Positions 10,640 through 22,435 of a stretch of 64,000 bases of DNA are shown in pieces. Below the pieces are notes generated by a model. That model searched no databases. It saw only the letters and a program-made list of their open reading frames with translations, and had not been told where the DNA came from. How positions within the stretch are numbered: position 1 is the stretch's first letter; the number at the start of each line of letters is the position of its first letter. Origin of the DNA: Prorocentrum cordatum (lineage: Eukaryota; Sar; Dinophyceae; Prorocentrales; Prorocentraceae); assembly GCA_963575745.1 (NCBI GenBank), contig CAUYUJ010018619.1, forward strand, positions 26,880 to 90,879, written 5' to 3'. The position numbers and the translations under genes are program-made.

Positions 10640-11130
10640 GGCGTAGAACGTTCGAAGAATCCCGTCTTCGCTGGGGGGCCCTCTCGGGGCCCTCCCGAAG
10701 CTTCTGGAAGGCCCCAGGGGGGGGCTCCAGGACAGGCCCGAGAGGGCGTCAAGAGAGGCCGCAGAGGGCCCGAGAGGGCCCCGAGAGCAGCCCAGGGGGG
10801 CTCCGAGAGGGGCCCATGACGCATCGCGCCAAACTCCGTCTGGCGGAGTTTGGCGCGATGCTTCTAGTGCCCACTGGGGGTTTCCTTTGGGTCCTCTCCG
10901 AGCGCTCGGGTGCCCCGCCTTGAGATGTCCTGGCATTCCTCGGGGCCCCCCCTGGCCGCGTGACATCGTTGGGGCCCAGTCATGGCAACATGCTGTCGTA
11001 TAAAATCGTTGGAGCCTGAGCCCCAAAGATATCGCGCGGCCTAGGGAGGCCTGCACGGGGTCCCCAGAGGGCCCCAAGAGAGCCCCCGAAACCATCTTGG
11101 GCCCTTTTGCGCGGCCCTCTGGGGACTCTC
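10640..11130 (+). repeat. Degenerate GGGCCCTC / CCGAGAGGGC short-period array
   Basis: Repeated purine/pyrimidine blocks such as GGGGCCCTC and CCCGAGAGGGC recur at about 10-12 bp spacing. They resemble the arrays at 12890-13400, 19620-20195, 52015-52260 and 58285-58520 but are less regular. A perfect hairpin lies at 10821-10861. Confidence 0.55.
10821..10861. repeat. Perfect 18-bp hairpin with 5-nt loop
   Basis: Left arm GCATCGCGCCAAACTCCG (10821-10838) and right arm CGGAGTTTGGCGCGATGC (10844-10861) are exact reverse complements around the loop TCTGG. No T-tract or gene end lies next to it, so a terminator role is not supported. Confidence 0.9.
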
Positions 11131-11796
11131 CTGGGGCTCCCGGCGACGACAAAGTCGGAGCTATTCTTCCACTCCCCCCCGACCACATCCCTCTTTCCAC
11201 GGGCAGCGGTTGCCCCCTTTGTTGTTTCACTGCACGCTGCTACACTTCCCTGATCACGACGACTCGCCTGGGCATCTGCTCTGAACGGGGCGGCGGGGAT
11301 AATGTTTTTTGTTCGCAACCGCTAGCGGACAGCCGCGCGGCGTCATAAGTCGAGCGAAGCCAGGCCTACGCGGAGCAAGGCGGATGCCTAAACTACAGCT
11401 GGCTCCCGCAAAGCATCGACGTAGCGAATGAGGATGCTGCGAGTGGGCACCCGGCACCCCCCGACCTTGGCCTGGTTATCATAATTTGGCCTCCTCGCAG
11501 CTCAACCCTCGACGGCGTCGCGACGACGCTCGCGCGCGGCCTGAATGATGGCCTCCGCGCCCCGCCACCCGGCAGCAGCCTGGGCAGCGGGGTCAGCGGT
11601 GCCTTCTGGGAGCTCGCTCGTACACCCCTGGAAAACCTGCAGAGGGGCCCGAACGAACCCAGAGCACGATTACTGGCTGACTACTTTACCATGCCCCCAG
11701 ATTGTTGCAGGCTCCGGGAGACCTGCCCTCGGCGACTGCGCCGTGTTCGGGTTGCAACGCAATCCCCCTCGTGTCATTGTTGCCCTCTCCCATGTA
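11131..11796. other. No gene recognised
   Basis: Mixed sequence with short unassigned open frames on both strands. Nothing resembling tRNA, rRNA or a known protein was seen. Confidence 0.4.
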
Positions 11797-11905
11797 GTTT
11801 GACGAGGCGATTTTGACGATGGCGCGATTTGACGAATCCTACTTTGACGAGGTTGAAACGGGATACGACGACATTTGACGAACTTCGACGAGATTTGACA
11901 CGAGC
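11797..11905 (+). repeat. TTTGACGA-based short array
   Basis: TTTGACGA or TTTTGACGA recurs about eight times at roughly 10 to 22 base spacing (for example 11799, 11811, 11828, 11842 and 11873). It is a degenerate array with no reading frame kept. Confidence 0.7.
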
Positions 11906-12057
11906 GACCTTTTCGAGACATCCTCGCAAAAGTCTGCCGAGACTTTGAAGAGCGCCCTCAGGAAAGGGGAACTCACTCTGACGACGGCAACTCTGTGCAG
12001 ATCTTGAAACGAAATTTCGTCCAATCACGCCCTCGTCCAACTGAACCGCGTCAAACT

Positions 12058-12597
12058 AGGGGGGCGGGGAAAAGAGACATCGCCGACTGTGCGAGGGATT
12101 GTTTTTTTTTTGAGGGAGAAGATGGGGGCGCACACGATGACGTTTGAAACACCTGTTGATCAGGAATAACTGACCGAATTTCCGCCCCGTAGCAGCCGGA
12201 CGTAGAAATCAACTTCGGGCCGAGTCACCCGTGACAACTATTGCCCGGGCAACTTCCGTTGCGACCCGAACACACCGCAGCCGCCGAGGGGGCCACTGCC
12301 CGGCACGCTCCTCCGAGCTCTCCCGAGCTCCTCCGAATTCCTCCCAGGAGCGCGGAGCGGCCCCGTGCCTCTTGGGGGGAAATCACCCCCCGAGCCAATG
12401 ATGTTCAAAATAGGTACTCCAGATCTCGTAATAAAAGGGGGGGGGTCTGGACCCTCCCAGACAAGCCATTTCAGACCCCCCCTCGTGGGAGAACCCTCCA
12501 AAACGTCGTCCCCAGACCCCCCCAGGCCCTCCAAGATAGCCTGGAAGAGACCCCCCCCGAAATGAGACCCCCCTCCCTTTTATTACGAAATCTGGAG
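12058..12597 (-). repeat. 540-bp duplicated segment, inverted relative to 32829-33357
   Basis: Read on the minus strand, this segment matches 32829-33357 over its whole length. It includes the TIR element at one end, then GGCTCGGGGGGTGATTTCC, GTTGCCCGGGCAATAGTTG and CGCACAGTCGGCGATGTCTC. The two copies are 20 kb apart in opposite orientation. No protein is recognised inside. Confidence 0.9.
12417..12597. mobile_element. MITE-A, copy 1 (181 bp, TA-flanked)
   Basis: The ends are inverted repeats of about 22 bp: CTCCAGATCTCGTAATAAAA on the left and, on the other strand, CTCCAGATTTCGTAATAAAA on the right. A TA dinucleotide lies on each side (12415-12416 and 12598-12599). Terminal inverted repeats plus a TA duplication and no coding capacity fit a non-autonomous Tc1/mariner-like element. 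Other copies are at 32829-33008 and 47876-48053, with a partial copy at 33357-33463. Confidence 0.85.
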
Positions 12598-12599
12598 TA

Positions 12600-12885
12600 A
12601 GGACCTCTGCGTTCGGAGATCGCCTGCTTTTTTTTCAGCAGGTTTGGAGCGTGTGGGATGCTTTCGGCCGATGTGTTTTTGTTTTCTAGGGCACAGGTGC
12701 GGAAGCACGCACCTCCAGGTTCAGTGGCGAATCGGGAAGCCAAAGGCAACCCGTGCACTCACGCTGCCTGGCTGGCTGCAGTCGGGAGTTTGTTAGCGCA
12801 GCGATTGCGCTACGCACGACGCATCGCCATTGCTGTCATGCGAGGGTGGGGAATATCCTAAGGTCAGCAATGGATGCTTTCGACC
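12600..12885. other. No gene recognised
   Basis: Spacer between MITE-A and a short-period array. Short open frames without motifs. Confidence 0.4.
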
Positions 12886-13410
12886 GATCTTGGGGCACTT
12901 TTGGGAGCCTCTGGGGGCCCTTTCGGGAGCCTCTTCGGGGTGTCTCGGGGCCCGTGCGGGCCCCTGCGAGGGCCCTGGCACGGGTCCAAGAAGGCCCCGA
13001 GAGGGCTCCAGGAGGCCCCCAAAGAGGGCCTGTAAAAGCCGCCAAGAGGGCGTCGAAATCGGTCATGCAAGAGAGGTTTCGCGTGACAGCGCTGGGGGTC
13101 CGCTTGAAACCAGTTTGCGGCCCCGAGCTGTTTCGGGGCCCCCCTGGGCCCTTCATACGTCCTAAGGGCCCTCAGACGGCTCCAAAGAGGGACCCGAGAC
13201 CGCCCCAAGAGGACCCTAAGAGCGGTCACGCGAAGCCTCTCTGGCATGACCTATATTGGGGCCTTCATGCGGCCCTCTTGGAGCTGTCTTGGGGCCCTCC
13301 TGGAGCCGTCTTGGGGCCCCCTTGGGCCCTTCCGAAGGCCCTCAGACGGCTCCAAGAGGGCCCCGAGGCAGCTCCAAGAAGGCCCCCAGAGCGGCCACCG
13401 AGGGGACCGA
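12886..13410 (+). repeat. CCAAGAGGGC / GGGGCCC short-period array
   Basis: Units such as GGCCCCGAGA, GGGCTCCAGGA and GGCCCCCAAAGA follow each other at 10-12 bp spacing, with the complementary form (GGGGCCCTCTTGG) in places. It belongs with the helical-period arrays found elsewhere in the window. A small inverted-repeat element is embedded at 13061-13251. Confidence 0.65.
13061..13251. mobile_element. Candidate small inverted-repeat element (191 bp)
   Basis: The left arm GGTCATGCAAGAGAGG... (13061-13090) pairs with the right arm (13222-13251), whose complement begins GGTCATGCCAGAGAGG. About 27 of 30 positions match. The interior is GC-rich with no coding motif. It could be a MITE or a local inverted duplication; only one copy was seen in the window. 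Confidence 0.5.
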
Positions 13411-14890
13411 ACGATTCACCCACGGCGCGACCCACCCTCAACCCACCCGCGACCCACTCGCGACCCGTCGGCGCCGCAAACCACCCGAGATCCACCCGCG
13501 CCGCGACAAAATCTTCAGGACGACGACAACAAGAACAACAAGAAGCAGAATCCTCACCGTGGATTCCCTCTTCAGCCACGCACCCAGAGACGCTGTAAGA
13601 CCGTTCGGCCCCCTCACTCTGATTCACTTCGCCACGCTGTGAAGAATTCCTCCACGGGCAAACCCGCCCATGCCCTCATGCGCGAAGGAACGCTCGCTAA
13701 ACGAGATCCTACAATGTAGTTCGGCGGGTGTCTGGGCTTACCGCAAGGCGCCTGTGGGTCTCCATGAGCATGCCTGCGAAATTGCGCTACTCCCCTGGCC
13801 AAACGCACCGCTGACATTCTCGATGCTTCGCGATGTTTGGACGACGGCGGACGATATGGATGGGCAGCCCCTTTCAACAATGCGTTCTTACCCGGGGCCC
13901 GAACTGAACCTGGAAAGCACAAAGCGAGCACCTCGCGCAAAGGTTCTAGCATCATGCACGTCTGGGACGGACCCCTGCACGTTGCTGCAACGCAGAGGCG
14001 CTGATCTAAACGTAAGGCGCGAGGACATACCTGGCGCCCCTGGGGGGCACCTCTAGCAACACCGGAACGGGGTCCAACCCAACAAGGGAGTTACCGGATT
14101 ACGCTAAGCTCATTACCACCGAGTGCGCGCCGACGGGGGGCAACCAACACGGGGGGCACGCGCAGAAAAGATGTGCACGACGGCCACGAATGCGCAGCGA
14201 TGCCAGCGGCCCGCTTGGTGGCAGCACGAAATCGTGGCACGAGGACAGGGGGCGGACGCACCGCGGTCGGCGCCAGTGCCCAGGTGAACGGCCCAAAGGA
14301 AAGCAGAAAGAAAGGCCGGAGGCAGCGACGCCTGGGGACTGGGGCGAACCTGGACGGGGAGAGAGGGCGCAGCGACAGCAATGACCCGACAACCGAAAAA
14401 GGGGGATGACCCCCGAGGAGAACATACGCACACACGCACATCAACATATTTCCTCTGGCGCGTCGGTGGAGCGCACGCCGATGGTTCACTCAACAACCAC
14501 ATTGCGCGGGAGCCAAGGCAAAACTGAAACCGCGGCGAAGCCAAAATTTACCGACCGCTGAGAAGCATATGCGCTTTATGGCGTCGTGGCCCTACGCGCA
14601 CCGACAAGGCGGAGAAGATCTGAAAGCAGGAATCGCGCGCGGATACTAGCAGCGCCAAGGCTTGAGAAACACGCGCACGCACGCAGGCAGGTAGAAGGAG
14701 AGCGAGAGAGTAATAGAGTAACCCCGCGTCCCTGACAATTCGCCGGCCCAACGGGCCAGAGGCGTGCTAAGATCTCCGGTAACTACTTAACAATAGTTCT
14801 ACTTCGCGCGCTCGCGGCGGCCCCTGGGGGGCCCCGGACGAACAATATCCCGGCCGATCCCCGGCCGGGTCCCGGCCGATCCCTGGGGCG
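13411..14890. other. No gene recognised
   Basis: About 1.5 kb of ordinary-composition DNA. The (GACCCACC) motif recurs near 13425-13500. An open frame on plus at 13670-14056 (128 codons) has balanced composition but no motif I know, and overlapping minus frames are equally long, so none is called. Confidence 0.4.
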
Positions 14891-14899
14891 GAGGCTATT

Positions 14900-15115
14900 T
14901 TTCGCCACCCCTCACGAGGATCGTGGCCTCTAAAGGGGGGGGCTGAAATCGACTACCCCCCCTTCCGCCCCAAGTGGCCCCCAAGAGCCCCCCAAGAGGC
15001 CCCAGGGGAGCCCAATGCGCCGCCAAGGAGCCCCAAGACGCTCCCAAGAAGCCCCCAAGAAGCCCCCAAGACGGCCCCAAGAGGCCCCAAATAACGCTCC
15101 AGGGCCGGCGGAATG
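14900..15115 (+). repeat. CCCAAGAGGCC family, copy with CACCCCTCACGAGG flank
   Basis: It starts with CACCCCTCACGAGGATCGTGG, also present at about 58208, and passes into CCCCAAGAGGCC units of 10-11 bp at about 14965-15095. The sharing of the left flank with 58208-58260 marks this as part of a dispersed family. Confidence 0.7.
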
Positions 15116-15435
15116 AGCGAAGCGATTAGATATACCAGAACAGAAAAAGTTCGAGGTTCCGGGGGGTGAACATTTGGCCCTGGCAACTCGCACGCGCGGA
15201 TGCACGGCGTACGGATGCGCGGCGGAATGGGCAGTAGTAGCAGGTCGCAGTAGCAGCAGCGGTGATAGTAATAGCGGCAGGAGCAGCATGAGTAGTAGCA
15301 ATAGGGGGTGGCGGAAGGAGGAAGAAAAATTTTCGCACCTTCAATATCCACTCCAAAAGAATGCGTCCCTCGCGTGGAGGAAATTATCTCGGAGGCTTCC
15401 GAATAGTAACACCCAGGGATAGAAAACAGCCCGTG
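15116..15435. other. No gene recognised
   Basis: Spacer rich in AGTAG and GGTAGC triplets that grades into the long triplet array. No gene motif. Confidence 0.4.
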
Positions 15436-16845
<1,410 letters not shown>

Positions 16846-17145
16846 CAGTGGACATCCCACCAGCCCTGTAGGGCGTAGGTGGTCTGGGGCGTTTTGTCAC
16901 CCATCTGCTCCTTGCCCCCTTCGTGGAGGGCTTGATCACTGTTCCTTATTAATATACACTACCTCCCCTACCCGGCCCGCGGCCAACCCGGAACCATGCC
17001 GAGTCCATGCAGGCCCGCCCCCCACCATCCCTGTAAAAAACATACGAACCGCAATATGCCTCCACATGTGGAGCATGCGCGGCAAACCCGATGCGCCCCT
17101 CCACCATCCCTGTCAAACTAACTATCCTGGCGAAGGACCCAACCA
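16846..17145 (+). repeat. Dispersed-repeat fragment plus CCACCATCCCTGT motifs
   Basis: About 16849-16930 resembles 58028-58110: both carry ATCCCACCAGCCCT, GGGCGT, GGTGGT, a GCGTTT and a later CCCTTCG-GGAGGG. The motif CCACCATCCCTGT occurs at 17023 and 17100 with a similar A-rich or CAAAC continuation, and related forms appear near 18993 and 19027. No gene is seen. Confidence 0.5.
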
Positions 17146-18725
17146 TATGCAGCTGTGCGTAACGCAAATGCGAGTATCTTCTTCGGTAGCGATCCCTATG
17201 GGGCCACGAAACGTGTGAGGCTGTGCCGGGGCCTTCGGTGGAGCTCCCTGTGGGGCCACGAAACGTGCAAGGGGTGTGCCGAAATGGGTGCGGTGGGCGC
17301 ATGCGAACGCAGCCACTGGGGCCTTCGGTGGGGCTCCCTGTGGACCACGGAACGTGCAAGGGGTGTGCCGAAGTGGGTGCTGTGGGCGCATGCGAACGCA
17401 GCCACTGGGGCCTTCGGTGGAGCTCCCTATGGAGCCACGAAGCGTGTGAGAGGTGTGCCGAAATAGGTGCGGTGGGCGCGTGCGAACGCAGCCACAGGGG
17501 CCTTCGGTGGGGTTCCCTGTGGGGCCACGAAACGTGTGAAGGGTGTGCCGAAATGGGCGCTGTGGGCGCATGTGAACGCAGCCACCGAGGCCTTCGGTTG
17601 AGCTCCCCGTGGCGCCACGAAACGTGTGAGGGCTGTGCCGACATGGGTGCGAATGGGCGCATGCGAACGCAGCCACAGGGGCCTTCGGTGGGGCTCCCTG
17701 TGGGGCCACGAAACGTGCAACTGGTGTGCCGAAATGGGTGCGGTGGGCGCATGCGAACGCAGCCACAAGGGCCTTCGGTGGAGCTCCCTATGGGGCCACG
17801 AAACGTGCGAGGTGTGTGCCGAATTGGGTGCGGTGGGCGGCGCATGCGAACGCAGCCACTGGGGCCTTCGGTGGGGCCCCCTGTGGGGCCACGAAACGTG
17901 TGAGTGGTGTGCCGAAATTGGTGCGGTGGGTGCATGCGAACGCAGCCACTGGGGCCTTCGGTGGAGCTCCCTATGGGGCCACGAAACGTGCGAGGTGTGT
18001 GCCGACATGGGTGCGGTGGGCGCATGTGAACGCAGCCACAAGGGCCTTCGGTTGAGCCCCTATGGGGGCCACAAAACGTGCGAGGTGTGTGCCGACATGG
18101 GTGCGAATGGGCGCATGCGAACGCAGCCACAGGGGCCTTCGGTGGGGCTCCCTGTGGGGCCACGAAACGTGCAACTGGTGTGCCGACATGGGTGCGGTGG
18201 GCGCGTGCGAACGCAGCCACTGGAGCCTTCGGTGGGGCTCCCTGTGGGGCCACGAAACGTGTAAGAGGTGTGCCGAAGTGGGTGCTGCGGGCGCATGCGA
18301 ACGCAGCCATTGGGGCCTTCGGTGGAGCTCCATGTGGGGCCACGACACGTGTGAGAGGTGTGCCGAAATGGGTGCGGTGGGCGCGTGCGAACGCAGCCAC
18401 TGGGGCCTTCGGTAGCTCCCTGTGGGGCCACGACACGTGTGAGAAGTGTACCGAAATGTGTACCAGGGGCGCGTGCGAACGCAGCCATTGTGGCCTTCGG
18501 TGGAGCTTTCTGTGGGGCCACGAAACGTGTGAGGGGTGCGCCGAAATGGGCGCGGTGGGCGCATGCGAACGCAGCCACTGGGGCCGTCGGTGGAGCTCCC
18601 TGTGGGGCCACGAAACGTGTGAGAGGTGCGCCGAAATGGGTGGGGTGAGCGCATGCGAACGCAGCCATTGGGGCCTTCGGTGGAGCTCCCTGTGGGGCCA
18701 CTAAACGTGTGAGGGGTGTGCCGAA
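17146..18725 (+). repeat. 90-bp minisatellite, locus 2 (about 17 copies)
   Basis: Unit of about 90 bp: GCCTTCGGTGGAGCTCCC, TGTGGGGCCACGAAACGTG, TGAGAGGTGTGCCGAAATGG, GTGCGGTGGGCGCATGCGAA, CGCAGCCACTGGG. Measured spacing of GCCTTCGGTGG is 90, 89 and 90 bp. Because 90 is a multiple of three, both strands stay open for long distances; the minus strand is open over 16949-18436. One plus-strand reading gives a repeating 30-residue unit with CX2CX8CX3H spacing. I infer a minisatellite and not a proven gene. The left flank (ACCCAACCATATGCA) and right flank (ACGAGGACCCAACACCA) match the other large locus. Confidence 0.9.
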
Positions 18726-18870
18726 ATGGAGAGGAGAGGAGAGGAGAGGAGAGGAGAGGAGAGGAGAGGAGAGGAGAGGAGAGGAGAGGAGAGGAGAGGA
18801 GAGAGGGCGGCGCTCCTCTTGGAGGATGGAGGAGGACGGGGAGGAGGAGAGGAGAGGAGGAGTGACGCGG
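18726..18870 (+). repeat. (AGAGG)n array and GGA-rich DNA
   Basis: Pentanucleotide AGAGG is repeated about 15 times and then grades into GGA-rich sequence. The same kind of AG-rich spacer follows the other 90-bp loci. Confidence 0.85.
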
Positions 18871-19221
18871 GGCAGTGTTTCTTCAAAACGAGGACCCAAC
18901 ACCACAGGATGGTTGGGGAAAACAATGCAAAGTACAATTTGGAACAAAGTATTGGATCATGTTCGCGAGGCCCGCGAGCACTTCGTATTGTTTTCGACAG
19001 GGACGGCTGGGGCTCGCTGCGCGCAGCACTACCATCCCTGACAAAAACAATACAACATGCACCTCGCGGCTAAATCTTGACCATGCGCGGCCATCCCGCG
19101 ATCACTGTCAAGTGGTTTCTGACAGGGACGGCGGGGGTGGTGGCGCGTGGCCTGCTGCGCGATGGGCACTGGTTTAAAAGATGGCGGGGCCGACATGTTT
19201 CCCGATGTGTACTGTCACGTG
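18871..19221. other. Right flank of the 90-bp module; no gene recognised
   Basis: The sequence ACGAGGACCCAACACCA at about 18889 also occurs at 51870. Inverted short motifs (TCGACAGGGACGG near 18996, CCATCCCTGAC near 19029) could pair. No protein motif is seen. Confidence 0.5.
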
Positions 19222-19425
19222 TGCAGGCGCACCTGACGCAGTCTGCACGTGCCCCGAACGTGGCGCACCTGACGCGGCTGGAGTGCGCGGCACACCTGGC
19301 GCACTCGGAGCACGTGGCGCATCTGGCGCACCAGGCGTGCCTGGCACGCTCGGGCCCCACGGTGCCTGGCGCGCGTGGCGCCCCTGGCACGCATGGCGCA
19401 CCTCGCCCAAGCGTCGCGCGCCTGG
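19222..19425 (+). repeat. 9-bp TGGCGCACC-type array
   Basis: Nine-base units such as TGGCGCACC, TGGCACGCT and TGGCGCGCG repeat. One plus-strand frame (19181-19447) gives Gly-x-Pro/Ala triplets like a short collagen-like stretch. No start context or neighbouring gene supports translation. Confidence 0.7.
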
Positions 19426-19549
19426 GGTTGGCGTTAATTCCCAGTAGCTGCCCATTCAAAGACGACCGCTGAACATGCTCAGGCTCGGGTGTTACTTATG
19501 TGTTGGGAGGGCGGGTGGGAGTGAGCTATACGGCTTGCGGGCGGGTGGG

Positions 19550-20200
19550 TAGCTTGACCCCTCCCCCATACCCCCTCCCCTGGACCTGGACGGGGGGTCC
19601 CCCGAGAGGTTGGAGCGCCCAGATGGCCCAAGATGGCTCCAAGAGAGCCTCGGAGAGCCCAAGATGAGCTCCAAGATGGCTCCAGATATCCCAAGATGCC
19701 TCGAGATGGCTCCCAAGATATTCTAAGAGGCCCAAGACCGCTCCAAGACGGCTCCAAGTGGCCAGAAACCTCCCCAAGGAGGCCCCGAAGAAGCCAAAAT
19801 CCATCCAAAAACTACAGAAGATCAATGTGTTGTTTTCTCGCTTGTTCGCTTCCGATGGCCATCCGAGGCCTCAAGATGGCTCCAAGATGGCCCAAGAGGG
19901 CCCCAAGAGAGGCTCAAGAGAGCGCCCTAAAGCGCTCCAGGGGCGCCCCAATAGTGCCCCAATAGGCTATTGGTTGGGCTCCCGAGGGGCGATCCTTTTT
20001 GTGATTCCCTGTTTTTGATCGATGTCCTCCCAGGTGGCCCCAAGAGCGCTCCTGAAGCTACCCAAACGCCCCAAGAGGCCCCAAAAGGCGCCCCAAGGGG
20101 CCCCAAGAGGCCCCCAAGAGACTCCCGAGAGGCTCCCGAAAGACCACCACGAGGCCTCAAGAGGATGTCCGAGGCACCCAAGACGCTCAAAGAAGGCCCT
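19550..20200 (+). repeat. CCCAAGAGGCC family with CTGGACCTGGACGG flank
   Basis: Left flank CCCCTCCCC-TACCCCCTCCCC, CTGGACCTGGACGGGGGGT and GTTGGAGCGCCCA matches 58108-58178. It is followed by CCAAGATGGCTCC and CCCAAGAGGCC units at 10-12 bp spacing (19620-19950 and 20035-20195). TTGATCGAT-TCCTCC at about 20016 also matches 58270. This is a long version of the element at 57778-58600. Confidence 0.75.
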
Positions 20201-20219
20201 GGGCTCGCCACGATGCCCC

Positions 20220-20592
20220 CTTTCCTCCTCGTCCTCCTCGTCCGCTTCCTCATATTCCTCCTCCTCCTCCTCCTCCTCCTCCTCCTCCTCCTCCTCCTCC
20301 TCTCTCCTCCTCCTCCTCCTCCTCCTCCTCCTCCTCCTCCTCCTCCTCCTCCTCCTCCCCTCTTCCTCCTCCCTCCTCCTCCTCCTCTCCTCTCTCCTCT
20401 CCTCCTCCTCCTCCTCCTCTCTCCCTCCTCCTCCTCTTCCTCGTCCTCGTCCTCCTCCTCCTCCTCATCCTCCCTCTTCCTTCTCCTCCTCTCCCTTCTC
20501 CTCCTCCTCCTCCTCCTCCTCCTCATCATCATCATCATCATCAGCAGCAGCATCATCATCATCAGCATCATCAGCATCATCATCATCACAAT

Positions 20593-20635
<43 letters not shown>

Positions 20636-20636
20636 G

Positions 20637-20674
<38 letters not shown>

Positions 20675-20684
20675 GCATCATCAA

Positions 20685-20725
<41 letters not shown>

Positions 20726-20742
20726 GCATCATCATCATCCTC
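20220..20742 (+). repeat. (CTC)n followed by (CAT)n
   Basis: About 300 bp of CTC triplets changes abruptly at about 20520 to about 220 bp of CAT triplets with a few CAG. Ser/Leu/Asp homopolymer frames are by-products. Confidence 0.95.
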
Positions 20743-20879
20743 GCCTCCTTGTGCAGTGTCTATTCCTCGTTCCTCACGTTCGCCCTCCTCCTCCTCCTTC
20801 TCCTCAACCATTCTCCCCCTCTTGGGGTATCGGACGGTTTCCCCCGCATTTGTTCTTCTACATGCCCCCCCACGCCCCT

Positions 20880-20945
20880 GATCACCTCAACTACCCTGGG
20901 CAACGTTTCTGGATGGGCTGGTGGGGATACGATAAGTGTCAACAA
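20880..20945 (+). repeat. Dispersed repeat end (TTTCTGGATGGGCTGG)
   Basis: CCTGGGCAACGTTTCTGGA and TGGGCTGGTGGGGATACG match 58546-58592 with few differences. In both places it follows a CCAAGAGGCC array, so it is probably the right end of that repeat family. Confidence 0.7.
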
Positions 20946-22010
20946 TAATACGAAGGTCACACGGCACCGTCGCGTCCACTGAAAGCGACTTGTGAAGAGC
21001 ACCGGTAAGGGTTCGGGTCTGGGTTCGGGATAGGCCTTCAATGCACCACAGTGGGACTACAGCAAAACAAAAATACAATGGAATTGCAACCGAGAAGCAA
21101 TAGGAACACAAAAGTAACACAATAGGAGCACAGTAGAAATACAACCAAAACAACTTTTACGAGGCGTATAATGCAGTAGGACTGAAGTCGGAATACATAA
21201 AAATGGAAAATCATTGGAAATACAAAAGGAACACCATCCCAAAAAAAAAATTAACTCCTAATAGATGAGAGGACAAGAGGAAGACGAGAGGAGGATGGGA
21301 GGCGGAAGGGAGGAGGACGGGAGCAGGACGGGAGCAGGACGGGAGGAGGACGAGAGGAGCAAAATCACGCAAGCGCAAGCAAGCAACCGGAAGCAAGCAA
21401 GCGTAAGCAAGCAATAACAAGCAAGCAAGAGCCAGCGATGAAGTGCAAGCAAGCAAGGGCACGCAAGAGCAAGCAAGCGATTGCAAGCACGTCAAAGCAA
21501 GCAAGCAAGAGCACGCAAGAGCAACTGAGGGCAAGCGACTCATATGAATCCATGGGACTCCATAGGACTCGCCATTGGAAAAAACTGGGGGGGGGCCATT
21601 GGAAATAAGGGGGGGGCCATTGGCAAAAGGGGTGGGAGAGGGGGTGCCATAGGAATTCGGGGGTGGGCATAGGAATTAGGGGGGCAACGGACCAATTAGT
21701 AGGGTTTGGGTTAGGATTCATATATAGAGCGAGCCTATTTGGAGAACAGTAGGAGCACAAGAGCATCATGAGACCATCGGAAAACAAAACGAAAAATTGA
21801 AATACGATGCACAAAAGACAATCGGAAAACAATCGAAATGCAATAAGACAGCATTACGAATTTAACACCTCAAAAAAAACACCAAGAACACAATACTACT
21901 ACAGTAAGAATACAAGCGGAATACAATAGGAAAACACAGCTTACAATCGGCAGACCATACAACAGGAAGACACTAGCAACGCAACAGGAATGCAACCAAA
22001 ATCCCAAAGC
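20946..22010 (+). repeat. Series of short-unit degenerate arrays
   Basis: About 21060-21250 and 21735-21990 carry AATACAA / AGGAACACAA units near 10-bp spacing. About 21285-21355 is GGACGGGAGCA repeats. About 21365-21535 is AAGCAAGC-based. About 21575-21690 repeats CCATTGGAAAT and CATAGGAATT followed by G runs. No gene is supported. Confidence 0.65.
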
Positions 22011-22435
22011 CACGTTGGTGACGTGTGAAACGTCCTTTTTGCCGACTTCCCTATAACAACCGCTACACAGGCGGTATACTTGAAGAGCACACGAAGGTGA
22101 CCTGTGATTTTGCGTCGACGCGAACGCGATTCTGTCTGCATCGAACCAATGTGAAAAGTAATACAACAATACTGATCCACCATGTCCTGACCGGAAAGAC
22201 GTCGCTACGCTTCGAATCGCAGCATAAAAGGTTTTCCGCCTGGACAGTCTCCAAGCGCCATGAAGACTGCAGTACCACACCAGGAGCCCATCATATCCGA
22301 GTGCCAAGTCTTGCGGACGATGGTCCACCTTGAAAACGGCGTTCGTATGCGACGTTCACGCACGAGTCGCGCGGGATGCCACCGGAACGCTGATTTGCTG
22401 GCTTCGGGAAAGCCAATGCCCGCGCTCTCAGAACA
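22011..22435. other. No gene recognised
   Basis: Ordinary-composition DNA between short-unit arrays. Open frames on both strands up to 155 codons overlap each other and have no motif. Confidence 0.4.

Noticed and set aside
10821-10861. Hairpin as a transcription terminator
   Set aside because: No T tract, no upstream gene, and the window is eukaryotic.
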